Notes under the pieces: model-generated
Seen by the model: the letters and a program-made list of their open reading frames with translations, nothing else
What the model was told of the DNA's origin: nothing
Database searches by the model: none
Shown: positions 51,266-60,518 of the stretch, in pieces
How the letters are laid out: every line of letters starts with the position of its first letter
Numbering within the stretch: the stretch's first letter is position 1
Made by a program: the position numbers and the translations under genes
Origin: CALGDE01 sp964655355
GTDB taxonomy: Bacteria; Cyanobacteriota; Cyanobacteriia; CACIAM-69d
Reading direction: 5' to 3'
NCBI GenBank assembly: GCA_964655355.1
Contig: CAZZMD010000019.1
Span: 1 to 64,000 of the forward strand
Length of the DNA: 64,000 nt

Positions 51266-51339
51266 GGAAAAATAGTCGAAATTGTCGAGTATTTGAGTAA
51301 TAGTTCAGACGCGGTTTAAACCGCTTTGAGTAGCCAACA

Positions 51340-52506
51340 CTATTGGGCAGGAGCCAATTCTGCTTCCAGGGTTGACTTAACGCGAGCATTTCGGATTTCG
51401 CCCTGGTGAACGAGGCAAGCACCATCGATAATATCGTCTTCAAAATCAAGCGATAGCTCACCGGCTTCGTCCATCAAATAACCCAGCAAGGTCGCTAAGT
51501 TTTTGGCATAAAGCTGACTGGCATGGAGGGGAACAGAAGCAGGCAAATTGCCAGGACCAATGATAGAAATGCCGTTGCGCTCCACCGTTTGGTTGGGAGC
51601 AGAGCCTTCGCAATTGCCCCCTTGGTTGGCCGCCAGATCCACAATCACAGACCCCGGTTTCATGGCATCCACCATGGATTCCGTCACCAGCACGGGCGCT
51701 TTCTTACCGGGCACCTGCGCCGTCGTAATCACCACATCGGCGCTGGCCACATGTTGGGCGATCGCCTCCTGGGTGCGACGCTTGCTGTCATCGGAGACCT
51801 CTTTGGCATAGCCCCCCGACGCCCGCGTTTCCTCTTTCAAGGCCACCTCGACGAACTTACCGCCGAGACTTTGCACCTGTTCCTTGGTTTCGGGGCGAAT
51901 ATCAAACGCCTCCACCACGGCTCCCAATCGTCGGGCAGTGGCGATCGCCTGTAACCCGGCCACACCAGCGCCAATCACAAACACTTTTGCCGGAGGAATC
52001 GTCCCCGCCGCCGTAGTGAGCATCGGAAAATATTTAGGTAGCTGCGACGCCGCCATCAGCACCGCCTTATAGCCGGCAATGCTGGCTTGGGAGGATAGCG
52101 CATCGGCACTTTGGGCGCGGGAGGTGCGGGGAATCAGTTCCATGGCAAAAGCCGTCGCGCCGGTCTTTGCAATCCGGTCTACGCCCATCACATCCGCCAG
52201 GGGATTTAGAAAGCTAACCAGAGTCGTATTGGCCGAGAGACCGTCATATTCACTGGACCCATCGGGGCGATCACCCAGGGGGCTCACCTTAAGAATCACC
52301 TGTCCATCGCGCCATAGGGTCTGGGAGTCTTCAATGATTTCTGCCCCCGCAGACCGATACGCCTCATCGGAAAAACAAGCGCGATCACCCGCCCCCGCCT
52401 CAATCCAAACTTCCACCCCTTTCTTTATCAAACGCCCCGCCACATCCGGCGTCAGCGCCACTCGATGCTCCCCCGGCTGTATCTCTTTTACAACAGCAAC
52501 TCGCAT
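51340..52506 (-). CDS. pntA1: NAD(P) transhydrogenase subunit alpha part 1 (NAD-binding)
   Basis: 388 residues, soluble. Starts MRVAVVKEIQPGEHRVALTP, with the alanine dehydrogenase/PNT N-terminal domain, then the NAD fold VFVIGAGVAGLQAIATARRL and KPGSVIVDLAANQGGNCE. The ending lacks the membrane helices, which are in the next gene, as usual for cyanobacteria. First gene of the operon; ATG 52506 is followed upstream by a 537-base region shared with a divergent gene. Confidence 0.95.
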   Translation of the reverse strand: MRVAVVKEIQPGEHRVALTPDVAGRLIKKGVEVWIEAGAGDRACFSDEAYRSAGAEIIEDSQTLWRDGQVILKVSPLGDRPDGSSEYDGLSANTTLVSFLNPLADVMGVDRIAKTGATAFAMELIPRTSRAQSADALSSQASIAGYKAVLMAASQLPKYFPMLTTAAGTIPPAKVFVIGAGVAGLQAIATARRLGAVVEAFDIRPETKEQVQSLGGKFVEVALKEETRASGGYAKEVSDDSKRRTQEAIAQHVASADVVITTAQVPGKKAPVLVTESMVDAMKPGSVIVDLAANQGGNCEGSAPNQTVERNGISIIGPGNLPASVPLHASQLYAKNLATLLGYLMDEAGELSLDFEDDIIDGACLVHQGEIRNARVKSTLEAELAPAQ

Positions 52507-53043
52507 AAAATTCTCTCCCCCATGGGACTCAAGACAGGGGGCTCCATCTGCATCCTAGGGGCAGCATTTTGGGGAGCCGGGCGATGTTGACATTTCCTTA
52601 GGAATTCTCATCCTTTCGATAGCTAGTGTTACCGAACTTGGGGAGAATGCTGCGATCAGGTAATGTTTTCATCCCTCCCCCCTCTCCCCCAGCCCGCCGT
52701 TCCCCATCTATCTCCGTGGAATCAACCGCCGTGGAATCAACCGCCGTGGAATCAACCGCGACCCTAGCAACGGCTGCAGTTGTCCCTTCGTCCGTGGTTT
52801 CGTTTCAATCTGATCCCCATTGCCCATCGGTTTCCGGGAAAGTATTTCCTTTCCCCAGCGGAATGGTTCAAAGGGGACTCCCGCTTGCTATCGTTAGGGC
52901 AGTTTAGGCTAGGATCGCTGTGCTGCCGATGGACAGGCGTGTTGCCCCCTCCAGGGACGCCCCCAAGGCATCCCCGTCCCCAGCAGCCACTCTGTATCAA
53001 ATCTTCTATCGCATACCGCATCGTCACGTAGGGGTACGCCGCC
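52507..53043. other. Divergent intergenic region with a small tandem repeat
   Basis: 537 bases between pntA1 and the TerB-like gene. A 93-codon frame (52626-52907) contains a VESTA repeat but has poor codon pattern and no ribosome site; I treat it as non-coding. The 15-bp tandem repeat is listed separately. Promoters of both genes must lie here. Confidence 0.55.
52716..52760 (+). repeat. 15-bp tandem repeat, three copies
   Basis: GTGGAATCAACCGCC is repeated twice exactly and a third time with the last base changed to G. Confidence 0.9.
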
Positions 53044-53976
53044 GTGTCTCAAGTTGTTTCTAGGTTAGTTGATGCTGCCCGGCGGGGGGATCCCATGGCC
53101 ATCGGGCAACTCCTATCCCAACGGCTGCGATCGCGGGGTATTCAGGTCCGTATCCTCCTCCAGCAGAGCTATCTCCAGATTCGGCTAGATAGCCCCCGTG
53201 CCCTTCCCCAACAGGCAATTACCGACTGGACCAAGCGATGGATTGTAGCCCTCCATTCCGACGCCATCAGGCGGGTCCGGATTTATGCCTGGCAACCCAA
53301 TCAATATTTTCCCGACTGGATGGCCCGCTTTGAAGTCACGCGGGGATCAGAGGGATCAGATCGTGGGATGGCGGTGCCCAATGTGGTCGTCCCCACCGAT
53401 AAAGTCTTCGAACAACTCGCCGGCGATCCGGACAATCTCAAACTCAAAAATGGTCAAGGGAGCCATTCCCCAGCATCAGTCACACCACAGCCAGGCGCTG
53501 ATGGTGCCGGTCCCCTCGAAACCAGCAGCACCCTAGATTTAGCAGCCATTCCCGAACAGGATCGCCTGGCCTACTACGGTGCCCTATACGCGATCGCCAA
53601 TGCGGATGGTCATATTGATCCCCGAGAAGTAGCCATCATCGAAGAAATCGTTAATCTTCAGGGGCTCTCCGAGCAAGCCAAAGCCCAGGTCCTCGACTAT
53701 CGGGAGCAGCCTCCAGCCCTGGGGGATTGCTTGGCGGTATTAGCGGAGGCCGATGAATCATTGCGCATTGGCCTGATGATGAACCTCATTGACACCTCCT
53801 GGGCGAACGAAGAACTGGATCCCCTAGAAATGGCCGCCCTCAAACTGGCCCAGCGATCGCTCAATATCAGCGAAGCCGAACTCCAATCCATCGAAAGCTT
53901 TGTCCGAGAAATGCGATCGCAGGACGCCCAATCCTTCGATCAACTGGACCTCAACAGCGAAATCCAGCAGAACTAA
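53044..53976 (+). CDS. TerB-domain hypothetical protein
   Basis: 310 residues from GTG 53044. The N-terminal half (SRLVDAARRGDPMAIGQLLS, then RRVRIYAWQPNQYFPDWMAR) is an unnamed alpha/beta domain seen in cyanobacterial proteins. A Ser/Gly/Pro-rich linker leads to a helical TerB-like domain (about 175-300) with ALYAIANADGHIDPREVAII and DTSWANEELDPLEMAAL, the acidic pattern of TerB tellurite-resistance-type domains. No membrane segment. Function unknown; tellurite resistance should not be assumed. Confidence 0.75.
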   Translation: MSQVVSRLVDAARRGDPMAIGQLLSQRLRSRGIQVRILLQQSYLQIRLDSPRALPQQAITDWTKRWIVALHSDAIRRVRIYAWQPNQYFPDWMARFEVTRGSEGSDRGMAVPNVVVPTDKVFEQLAGDPDNLKLKNGQGSHSPASVTPQPGADGAGPLETSSTLDLAAIPEQDRLAYYGALYAIANADGHIDPREVAIIEEIVNLQGLSEQAKAQVLDYREQPPALGDCLAVLAEADESLRIGLMMNLIDTSWANEELDPLEMAALKLAQRSLNISEAELQSIESFVREMRSQDAQSFDQLDLNSEIQQN

Positions 53977-54219
53977 ACCCACAGCTCCCCTAGGAACACT
54001 GCCCCTAGGCGTTAAAGCAGGATACCGATCCCCACTAGCACCTATGGGCGGGGAAAAGTTGCGTCCTGCCCCAAATTGGTGTTTTTTTGCCTTGAGACTT
54101 GCCTTGAGACTTGCCCTGCAACATTCGCTTCAAAACACTGACATTTATTTACGGCGACCCGAAGAAAACCTAAACTCTCCCCGAGTCCCCCAAAAAATCG
54201 CGACACACAGATCACAGCC

Positions 54220-54408
54220 ATGGAAACAACAGCCACCTTCTATTGCGCCTTCTGTGGGGAGCCCAATCTGACCTTCGTCGACCTAAGCGCAGGCATGACC
54301 CAATCCTATGTTGAGGATTGCCAGGTGTGCTGTCGCCCCAACGTGCTCTACATCACCGTCGATGAAGACACCCTAGAAGTGGATATTCAGTCGGATGTGG
54401 AAAGTTAG
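54220..54408 (+). CDS. CPXCG-motif cysteine-rich protein
   Basis: 62 residues with two zinc-type knuckles, FYCAFCGEPN and DCQVCCRPN, and a beta-rich acidic end (YITVDEDTLEVDIQSD). It belongs to a small zinc-ribbon family of unknown function. ATG 54220. Confidence 0.8.
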   Translation: METTATFYCAFCGEPNLTFVDLSAGMTQSYVEDCQVCCRPNVLYITVDEDTLEVDIQSDVES

Positions 54409-54781
54409 CCGCCGTAGAGTATGACATCCCCCCGGGGACATCCTCCTCCCACCCATCCCAAATTTCTCAGCGATCGCTATCTCCCTTTACCCCCCTTTCG
54501 TCTCGCCATCTGCAGAACTCGAATCACAAGCATCGAGTCTTTGCATTCCCCAAAACCCGCTTGTATCGCTCGAAACAAAGTCCGCAGGGGGTATGAGATA
54601 GATCACGATCAAGTGGTCCATAAGGTCACCCTATCGGAGTTGAAGCGATCGCCCCCTACCCGTGATCCCAACCCTTGTGCCCTAATCCCCTGTTGCTAAG
54701 ATCAGAAACATAGGTAAAAACAACTAAACCCCATCCTTCATCCCAGTCGGATAACACTTACCCCTTTGAGGTGAATTTCCT
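54409..54781. other. Intergenic region, no gene seen
   Basis: 373 bases. A 92-codon frame starting at 54421 is Pro/Arg/Ser-rich without a ribosome site and reads as non-coding. The promoter of the following gene is expected near the right end; TTTGAGGTGAATTTCCT just before ATG 54782 contains its ribosome site GAGGTG. Confidence 0.5.
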
Positions 54782-55465
54782 ATGACGACTTTAGTTGCTG
54801 AACCGTTTGGTCAAGGCTTAACTGATGTTTGGTTACGGGGCCTACTAACGGTGGCTTGGGCCGATGGTCATTTCGACCAGGAAGAACGCGAAGTCATTGC
54901 TTCGTTAACCCACTCTGAGTTGTCCGATGAGAATATTCAGGAATCGTTGATCTCCCCCGCCGATTTGGCGACCGGTTTCGACGGGGATGAGCACGGTGCT
55001 GAAAACTTCCTGAGGACCGCGGTCATGGTGGCGATCGCCGATGGCGTGTATTCAGAAGCGGAAGACGAGCTGATTCAAGCGTTTTGCAAATCCCTTAACT
55101 GCGAAATTCCCGCAATTCAAGCTTTGCGTCATACCTTACCTGCTCATGCGAGCCCGGAAGTGGCCGGTCCTGCCTCAGGATTGACCCCGCCTCACCCCGA
55201 CCATGCCAACCCGGTCCTCGATCCGGTACGGCACTGGCTGGATGGATTAGATATTCACAATGACAAAGTGGCCCATTTTCTCTGTAAAATGATTCCCCCC
55301 CAATGTCCCTTCGAGCGCGACGTGGTGCTGTTTGGACGCAAAGTCGTCCACATCCCCGCCATGTGCAAGCTGAACCCCCTCTATGAGCAACTGGTGGGTC
55401 TCCGCTTCCGCGCCCTGTCTTACCTAGCGGACGACTGCGACGAAGACGTGTCCCGTTACGTATAG
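54782..55465 (+). CDS. TerB-like plus Mo-dependent nitrogenase C-terminal-domain protein
   Basis: 227 residues. N-terminal TerB-like helices (WLRGLLTVAWADGHFDQEER, MVAIADGVYSEAEDELIQAF), a Pro/His/Ala-rich linker, then from about residue 145 the conserved block DPVRHWLDGLDIHNDKVAHF, CKMIPPQCPFERDVVLFGR and CKLNPLYEQLVGLRFRALSY. This is the domain annotated as Mo-dependent nitrogenase C-terminal, common in cyanobacteria, including non-fixers, so it does not by itself imply nitrogen fixation. No nif gene in the window. ATG 54782 with GAGGTG upstream. Confidence 0.85.
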   Translation: MTTLVAEPFGQGLTDVWLRGLLTVAWADGHFDQEEREVIASLTHSELSDENIQESLISPADLATGFDGDEHGAENFLRTAVMVAIADGVYSEAEDELIQAFCKSLNCEIPAIQALRHTLPAHASPEVAGPASGLTPPHPDHANPVLDPVRHWLDGLDIHNDKVAHFLCKMIPPQCPFERDVVLFGRKVVHIPAMCKLNPLYEQLVGLRFRALSYLADDCDEDVSRYV

Positions 55466-55640
55466 CTTGCATTACGGCGAGTTAGGAACCGGCAAGGGAT
55501 TCGACAAGGGATTTTGCCATCAGGGATTTCTCCATGGCGTTATTCTCCGTGGCGTTATTTTCGTTGGCATTGCTGGGGGCAGCCTAAATTAGGCCGATTA
55601 TTCTTGCGCCCGACCCGGGTGTCCCCACCTTCGAGAGACC

Positions 55641-56627
55641 ATGAAATTCATTGATCGCGCCGAAATTCACGTAAAAGCCGGTGATGGCGGCGACGGTATT
55701 GTTGCTTTCCAACGGGAAAAATTTATCCCCGCCGGGGGTCCCTCTGGGGGGAACGGTGGCTGGGGCGGCTCCGTTTATTTTGTCGCCTCGGAACAGCTCC
55801 AAACCCTGATGGATTTCCGGTACCAATCTATTCTCAAAGCACCGGACGGCCGTCGCGGCGGTCCCGATAATTGCACCGGTCGCAGTGGTCAGGATCTAGA
55901 AGTCGAGATCCCCTGCGGTACCGCCATTTACAACTCGGAGACGGGCACCCTACTGGCGGATTTAACGGAGCCCGGCGATCGCTATTGTGTAGCGAAGGGA
56001 GGCAAAGGCGGTCTCGGCAATGCCCATTTTCTGAGCAATAGCAATCGCGCCCCGGAATATTCCCTACCCGGCTTAGAAGGGGAAGAAGTTTTTCTTCAGT
56101 TAGAGCTGAAATTAATCGCAGAGGTGGGGATCATTGGCTTGCCCAATGCCGGTAAATCGACGCTGATTTCATCCCTGTCGTCCGCCAAACCTAAGGTTGC
56201 CGATTATCCCTTTACAACCCTGGTCCCTAACTTGGGAGTGGTGCGCCGCCCCTCAGGAGATGGCACCGTATTTGCAGACATTCCCGGTTTAATCTCCGGT
56301 GCCCACCAGGGGATCGGTCTCGGCCATGAGTTCCTACGCCACATTGAACGGACGCGCGTACTGCTCCACGTGCTGGATGGCACCGCCGATGATCCCATTG
56401 CCGATTACAAAACCATTCAAAACGAATTAAAAGCCTACGGGCGGGGATTGAGCGATCGCCCGCAAATCTTGGCCATTAATAAACTGGACGCGATCGACGA
56501 AGAATTTATCGATCTGATCATTGAAGAACTACAGCCCAACTACGACGAACCCATCCTAAAAATCTCAGCCGTCAGTCGACAGGGTTTAGATTCCCTACTG
56601 GAGCGGGTTTGGAAATATATTGATTGA
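55641..56627 (+). CDS. obgE: GTPase Obg/CgtA
   Basis: Ribosome-associated GTPase for 50S maturation and stress control. 328 residues: a Gly-rich Obg fold (AGDGGDGIVAFQREKFIPAG, then GPDNCTGRSGQD) and a G domain with GLPNAGKSTLISSLS, YPFTTLVPNLGVV, DIPGLISGAHQGIGLGHEFL, and NKLD. The optional C-terminal OCT domain is absent, normal for this length. ATG 55641. Confidence 0.96.
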   Translation: MKFIDRAEIHVKAGDGGDGIVAFQREKFIPAGGPSGGNGGWGGSVYFVASEQLQTLMDFRYQSILKAPDGRRGGPDNCTGRSGQDLEVEIPCGTAIYNSETGTLLADLTEPGDRYCVAKGGKGGLGNAHFLSNSNRAPEYSLPGLEGEEVFLQLELKLIAEVGIIGLPNAGKSTLISSLSSAKPKVADYPFTTLVPNLGVVRRPSGDGTVFADIPGLISGAHQGIGLGHEFLRHIERTRVLLHVLDGTADDPIADYKTIQNELKAYGRGLSDRPQILAINKLDAIDEEFIDLIIEELQPNYDEPILKISAVSRQGLDSLLERVWKYID

Positions 56628-56644
56628 TATTGATTGACCGCTGC

Positions 56645-57454
56645 TCATCTCGGAAAAGTGTTGTCTAACCAATGATGAATATCGGTCAGGAGCTGATCGG
56701 GAATTTCCCAAGGAAAGAGGTGAGCCACATCGGGATACTCTCGCCAGTCACAGTGGGGCAACGCCTCCGCCGTCTCCCGGGTAGACGCGGCAGTGATATG
56801 AACATCATATTCACCGGCAGCAATCCAACAGGGCTGCGTAATTTTTTGGAGATCCGGTAAACGGTTATATCCCTGGCGCAGGGCGGCGGTCAGCGCCTGT
56901 TGAGCATGGGATGACGTCCGCAACTGAGCCGCGATCGCCGACTCTGCCACATAGCGATAGGTGCTGGGCTCCTGGCGACGGATTAAATATTTAAAGAGCG
57001 ATCGCCGCCCAAAGGTTTCAATATTCCACCGCCACCCCGGCGCCACCTGATTCACCAGCGCCGCAATCACCGTAAACGCCACCTCCTGCCAAGAGCTACG
57101 GGGATGAGCCCCCCTCGGTCGCGCCGCCGTCGCCATCAAAATCAACCCGGTCACCCGCTCCGGATAACGCAGGGCTAACTCCATGGCGATAATCCCCCCC
57201 AGCGACCACCCCAGCACCAGACATTGATCAATACCGCGCCGATCCAAAACCCCCAATAAATCCTCAATATGATCTGCCATCGCAAAAGGCGATCGCACCC
57301 GACTCCGTCCATAGCCCCGTAAATCCGGCATCAACACCCGATACTTTTGCCCCAGCGATCGCCCAAAGACCGCCAGACTTTCGCTACAGCCCGGATGGCC
57401 ATGGAGACACAAAATCGCCGGACCATCCCCCATTTCCCGAACAAATAAATCCAC
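56645..57454 (-). CDS. Alpha/beta hydrolase
   Basis: 269 residues from GTG 57454. Oxyanion region CLHGHPGCSES, nucleophile elbow LGWSLGGIIA (Ser), acid in AGEYDVHITAAST, and His in YPDVAHLFPW complete a catalytic triad. The cap region is helical. Substrate unknown. Overlap or coupling with the neighbouring 2H gene is not seen (26-base gap, same strand). Confidence 0.85.
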   Translation of the reverse strand: MDLFVREMGDGPAILCLHGHPGCSESLAVFGRSLGQKYRVLMPDLRGYGRSRVRSPFAMADHIEDLLGVLDRRGIDQCLVLGWSLGGIIAMELALRYPERVTGLILMATAARPRGAHPRSSWQEVAFTVIAALVNQVAPGWRWNIETFGRRSLFKYLIRRQEPSTYRYVAESAIAAQLRTSSHAQQALTAALRQGYNRLPDLQKITQPCWIAAGEYDVHITAASTRETAEALPHCDWREYPDVAHLFPWEIPDQLLTDIHHWLDNTFPR

Positions 57455-57480
57455 CGTGCAACCCCTGAAAAATTCACCCC

Positions 57481-58128
57481 TTACGCCAGGGGATAATCAC
57501 CACAAATTTCCCACTGCCCCTTGAGATATTCCAGCAGGATAACGGTCTCAATGGGGCTCGTGGCGTGGAAAGGGCGATCGCAAATTTCCGGCCAAATGGA
57601 ATGAAACGGATTTTTACCCTGACGGCGTTTCGGGCGACACCGGGCCAACGTCATATGAGGATTAAAACCGCGATCCTGGCGACGACCCCGATCAGGGCGA
57701 TGGGACGACTCATAGGGCGCCTCGTATTCCTCAAAGGCAATATCCAACTCCCCCTTAAGGGTCATCAGTTCCGGCGATCGCACCACATCCACAAATAAAA
57801 CCCGTGGAGGAAAAGCCCCCAACCCCTCCAACTGCAACTCAAATCTCGCCATCGTTCCCACCACCAGCTCCAACCAGTGGTGCAAGCGAGAAGCATGATC
57901 TGGCGATCGCTCAAAAGGCGGCAGCAGAGTGACATGGGGCGGCGAATTCCACACCGGTTTACAGTCATAAGTCTCCCCCAGCTCCCGCTTTAAAATATTC
58001 ACCTGCTCCTGGACCGCCACCGTCGGGATCACCGCCACAAAATAACGTCGCAGGCCGGGATCACTATCCCATTTATCCGTAGGGTTGATCCCGTCCTGAT
58101 TTTCAGAGTCTCGTTTTAAAGAATTCAT
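57481..58128 (-). CDS. 2H phosphoesterase (2'-5' RNA ligase family)
   Basis: 215 residues with the two HxT motifs of the family, PPHVTLLPPF and NPHMTLARC, and RYFVAVIPTVAVQEQVNIL near the start. It probably acts as a cyclic phosphodiesterase on RNA or nucleotides. ATG 58128. Likely co-transcribed with the downstream hydrolase. Confidence 0.85.
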   Translation of the reverse strand: MNSLKRDSENQDGINPTDKWDSDPGLRRYFVAVIPTVAVQEQVNILKRELGETYDCKPVWNSPPHVTLLPPFERSPDHASRLHHWLELVVGTMARFELQLEGLGAFPPRVLFVDVVRSPELMTLKGELDIAFEEYEAPYESSHRPDRGRRQDRGFNPHMTLARCRPKRRQGKNPFHSIWPEICDRPFHATSPIETVILLEYLKGQWEICGDYPLA

Positions 58129-58160
58129 CCCTTGGTTTTAGCGGAACAGGCTACGGTGGG

Positions 58161-58204
58161 ATCGTCGGCCTATGCCAATTTTTGGACCTATGCCAATTTT
58201 CAGC
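58161..58204 (+). repeat. 18-bp direct repeat, two copies
   Basis: CCTATGCCAATTTT occurs at 58169-58182 and 58187-58200, part of an 18-bp tandem duplication upstream of the YCII gene. Confidence 0.7.
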
Positions 58205-58241
58205 TCACCGGCCGATTGTCCCTCTCTCTAACAATTGCCCC

Positions 58242-58523
58242 ATGCCTTGGTTCGTCAAAATTGAATCGGGAATTGTCGAAAAACCCGAATTTGATCGCCA
58301 TGTCCCCGCCCACCTGGATTACGTCCGGGATCTAATCGCGAAGGGGCACCAAGCCCAAACCGGCTATTGGGAGAACGAAGCAGGGGGAATGTTGATTTTT
58401 CAAGCCGCCAACTTAGACGAAGCGCGGGCGATCGTTGCCGCTGATCCCCTGATTCAAAACAACTGCGTCACCTACACCCTCCACGAGTGGCACCGGGTTT
58501 TACCTAAACAGGCAGCCCCCTAG
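58242..58523 (+). CDS. YCII-related small protein
   Basis: 93 residues from ATG 58242 (MPWFVKIESGIVEKPEFDRH). A dimeric ferredoxin-like fold: VPAHLDYVRDLIAKG, GMLIFQAANLDEARAIVAAD and the ending TYTLHEWHRVL are typical of YCII proteins, where a conserved His-Asp pair is thought to be catalytic. Function unknown. The ORF extends upstream without support. Confidence 0.8.
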   Translation: MPWFVKIESGIVEKPEFDRHVPAHLDYVRDLIAKGHQAQTGYWENEAGGMLIFQAANLDEARAIVAADPLIQNNCVTYTLHEWHRVLPKQAAP

Positions 58524-58546
58524 TCGTCACCCAATCCCCCCCGTCG

Positions 58547-58576
58547 TTGTTAGGGACAGGGGATTGGTGTTATGCT
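58547..58576 (+). promoter_or_regulatory. Promoter of the SRP RNA
   Basis: TTGTTA (58547-58552), an 18-base spacer and TATGCT (58571-58576) place the start near 58583, just at the RNA 5' end. Confidence 0.65.
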
Positions 58577-58583
58577 CTCTAGT

Positions 58584-58679
58584 GACCTGGACCCGTGCAG
58601 TGGTAACGCCCGAACCTTGTCAGGACCGGAAGGTAGCAGCAATAAGGGATGCTTACGACAGGCGCGGACTCCGGGTCTC
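58584..58679 (+). ncRNA. ffs: Signal recognition particle RNA, small bacterial type (4.5S)
   Basis: A hairpin of about 96 bases with the domain IV core: GTCAGGACCGGAAGGTAGCA and the matching side GCTTACGACAGGCG, containing the GGAA tetraloop (GACCGGAAGGT) and the Ffh-binding internal loops. The ends GGACCCG and CGGGTCT pair, followed by an eight-base T run as terminator. It partners with Ffh in co-translational membrane targeting. Confidence 0.95.
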
Positions 58680-58918
58680 TTTTTTTTGCCAATTTTTGGG
58701 TGAATAGGGCGAATGGGGGCATTCCGGTCAGCCTTCCCCGCCGCCAACTTTTCACTTGATTACGCTCCCGACGCTTCCCGGGCGCAGCCTTTACACTTGA
58801 TACAGTGACTTTGGGCTTTGCAACATTGCAGCGAGAGATGCATTGCACCGCAGCAATAGACGCAATGCCCCAGTCGACACCCCTGTGTTGATAACGAATC
58901 GGTTATGGAGTCTCAGCC

Positions 58919-59098
58919 ATGAAGTTAATTGGCTTCCTGCTCATCACGGCTTACATTTTCGGAGCCTGGAAATTTTGGACTGGATTCCGTCGCACGAACT
59001 TTCAGCAAAATCGCCTGGGGCTAACGCTCATGTGGCCTGTGCTGTTTTTGGTCAATAAACCCTTCCGCACCAATTTCCAGCGAGCCCTCAAGGGATAG
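58919..59098 (+). CDS. Small conserved membrane protein
   Basis: 59 residues: MKLIGFLLITAYIFGAWKFW forms a membrane helix, then a basic segment TGFRRTNFQQNR, then LTLMWPVLFLVNKPFRTNF. Composition and codon use look real and similar short proteins occur in cyanobacteria, but I do not know a function. Confidence 0.65.
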   Translation: MKLIGFLLITAYIFGAWKFWTGFRRTNFQQNRLGLTLMWPVLFLVNKPFRTNFQRALKG

Positions 59099-59166
59099 CG
59101 GCGATCGCCCCCTGGCGTACCCCATAAATTCTCGGCATTTGCGACGACCCTTCATCTCCCCTTCCC

Positions 59167-59919
59167 ATGGCGCGAAAATCTTCCTCAGCGGCAACCGGTA
59201 GCCCATTTTCGAGCATCGGCGATCGCCTGCCGGGCATGGCCAAAGAAATCGAAGCCTGGGAAGCCCAAACCAAAGCCGTCGCCGGTCGCTTCAGCAAGGA
59301 ATATCGCGGGGATACCTTCGACGTACCCGACGAAGTCCAAGCAATGCCGATCTTCCAAGATTGGGTCAGCGGCAAACTCCAACAAGAAGTTGCCACCCCC
59401 TTCTGGGATCTGATCAAACCGAAGAAAAACCAAAAATGCTTGGACATCGGCTGCGGCATTAGCTTTTTAATCTATCCCTGGCGGGACTGGGAAGCCCTAT
59501 TTTGGGGCATCGACCCCAGCATCGTCGCCTACGAAGGATTGCGATCGCGCGGCCCCCAGCTCAACTCCAAACTCTTCAAAAGTATTGAGCGCGGCGTCGC
59601 CCATGACCTGCCCCACTCCTCAGAACAATTTGACCTGATTATCGCCACCGGCTGGAGCTGCTACTACCCCCTGGGCTACTGGGAAGTTGCCCTAGGGGAA
59701 ATGAAGCGAGTGCTCAAATCCGACGGGCGTCTTGTGTTTGATGTCCTCAATCCAGACGCAGAACGGGCGGAAAATTGGGCCATCCTAGAAACCTATTTAG
59801 GCTCCGAAGTCTTCCTAGAGTCGGTGGATGACTGGACCAGCAAAATCAAAGACGCCGGCGGCAAAATCCGCAAAACCAAAGAAGGTCCACTCTTCACCGG
59901 TATGGTTGCCAGCTTTTAG
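59167..59919 (+). CDS. SAM-dependent methyltransferase
   Basis: 250 residues. Motif I LDIGCGISFLIYPWRDWEAL, then WGIDPS, LIIATGWSCYYPLGYWEVAL and VLKSDGRLVFDVLNPDAER give a class I Rossmann-type methyltransferase. An N-terminal helical part (AKEIEAWEAQTKAVAGRFSK) precedes it. Substrate unknown. ATG 59167 may be preceded by a weak ribosome site. Confidence 0.85.
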   Translation: MARKSSSAATGSPFSSIGDRLPGMAKEIEAWEAQTKAVAGRFSKEYRGDTFDVPDEVQAMPIFQDWVSGKLQQEVATPFWDLIKPKKNQKCLDIGCGISFLIYPWRDWEALFWGIDPSIVAYEGLRSRGPQLNSKLFKSIERGVAHDLPHSSEQFDLIIATGWSCYYPLGYWEVALGEMKRVLKSDGRLVFDVLNPDAERAENWAILETYLGSEVFLESVDDWTSKIKDAGGKIRKTKEGPLFTGMVASF

Positions 59920-59987
59920 CCCTAGCTGCAAGCCCTAGCCTTGAAGTATTATTTTGGGCCATTGTCTTGAATCCCCGAGGGGCATTT

Positions 59988-60359
59988 ATGTTTGTGCGGA
60001 ATCTTCAGGATTGTCCCGAATTCATTGCCGGCGATCGCTCCATCCTGCGAGAACTCTTACACCCCGACAAAGCTCCTTTAGATCTGCGCTATAGCCTAGC
60101 CCACGCCATCATCCCCGCCGGCGCCACCTCCACCCCCCACAGCCTCACCACCTCCGAGGTGTACTACATCCTGTCCGGCACCGCCCAAATGCACATCGGC
60201 GAGGAGGTGCAAACGATTAGCCCCGGCGACGCGGTCTACATCCCCCCCAACGCCCGTCAATATGTCATCAACGACGGAGATCAACCCCTAGTCTTCCTAT
60301 GCATCGTCGATCCCGCCTGGCGCGTCGAAGATGAAACCGTCTTTGAAGAACCCTCCTAG
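59988..60359 (+). CDS. Cupin-domain protein
   Basis: 123 residues from ATG 59988 (MFVRNLQDCPEFIAGDRS) with CGAGGGG upstream; an in-frame TTG at 59967 is less likely. The cupin motifs read TPHSLTTSEVYYILSGTAQM and SPGDAVYIPPNARQYVINDG, a single-domain cupin with a His/Glu metal site. Enzymatic or binding role unknown. Confidence 0.85.
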   Translation: MFVRNLQDCPEFIAGDRSILRELLHPDKAPLDLRYSLAHAIIPAGATSTPHSLTTSEVYYILSGTAQMHIGEEVQTISPGDAVYIPPNARQYVINDGDQPLVFLCIVDPAWRVEDETVFEEPS

Positions 60360-60518
60360 CGCCCTAGGCAAAGAACTTTCGGCGAAGAACCTAGGTAAAG
60401 AAATGTAAAATACAGCCAGCGCGCCAGGGATTTCCCAGCACTGCTGGAGCACTGCTGATATTTCTGTCGCCCACTGCCTCCCGTACAAGTCATTACCCAC
60501 CCGAGTTTCTGATTGACC

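Noticed and set aside
52626..52907. Open frame with VESTA repeats
   Set aside because: Weak start, Ser/Pro/Val-rich content and position between divergent genes; the repeat is treated as DNA only.
54421..54699. Open frame after the CPXCG gene
   Set aside because: Pro/Arg/Ser-rich, no ribosome site, no continuation of a known family.
54782..55465. Taking the Mo-nitrogenase-type domain as evidence for nitrogen fixation
   Set aside because: The domain is widespread in cyanobacteria without nitrogenase and no nif gene is present here.
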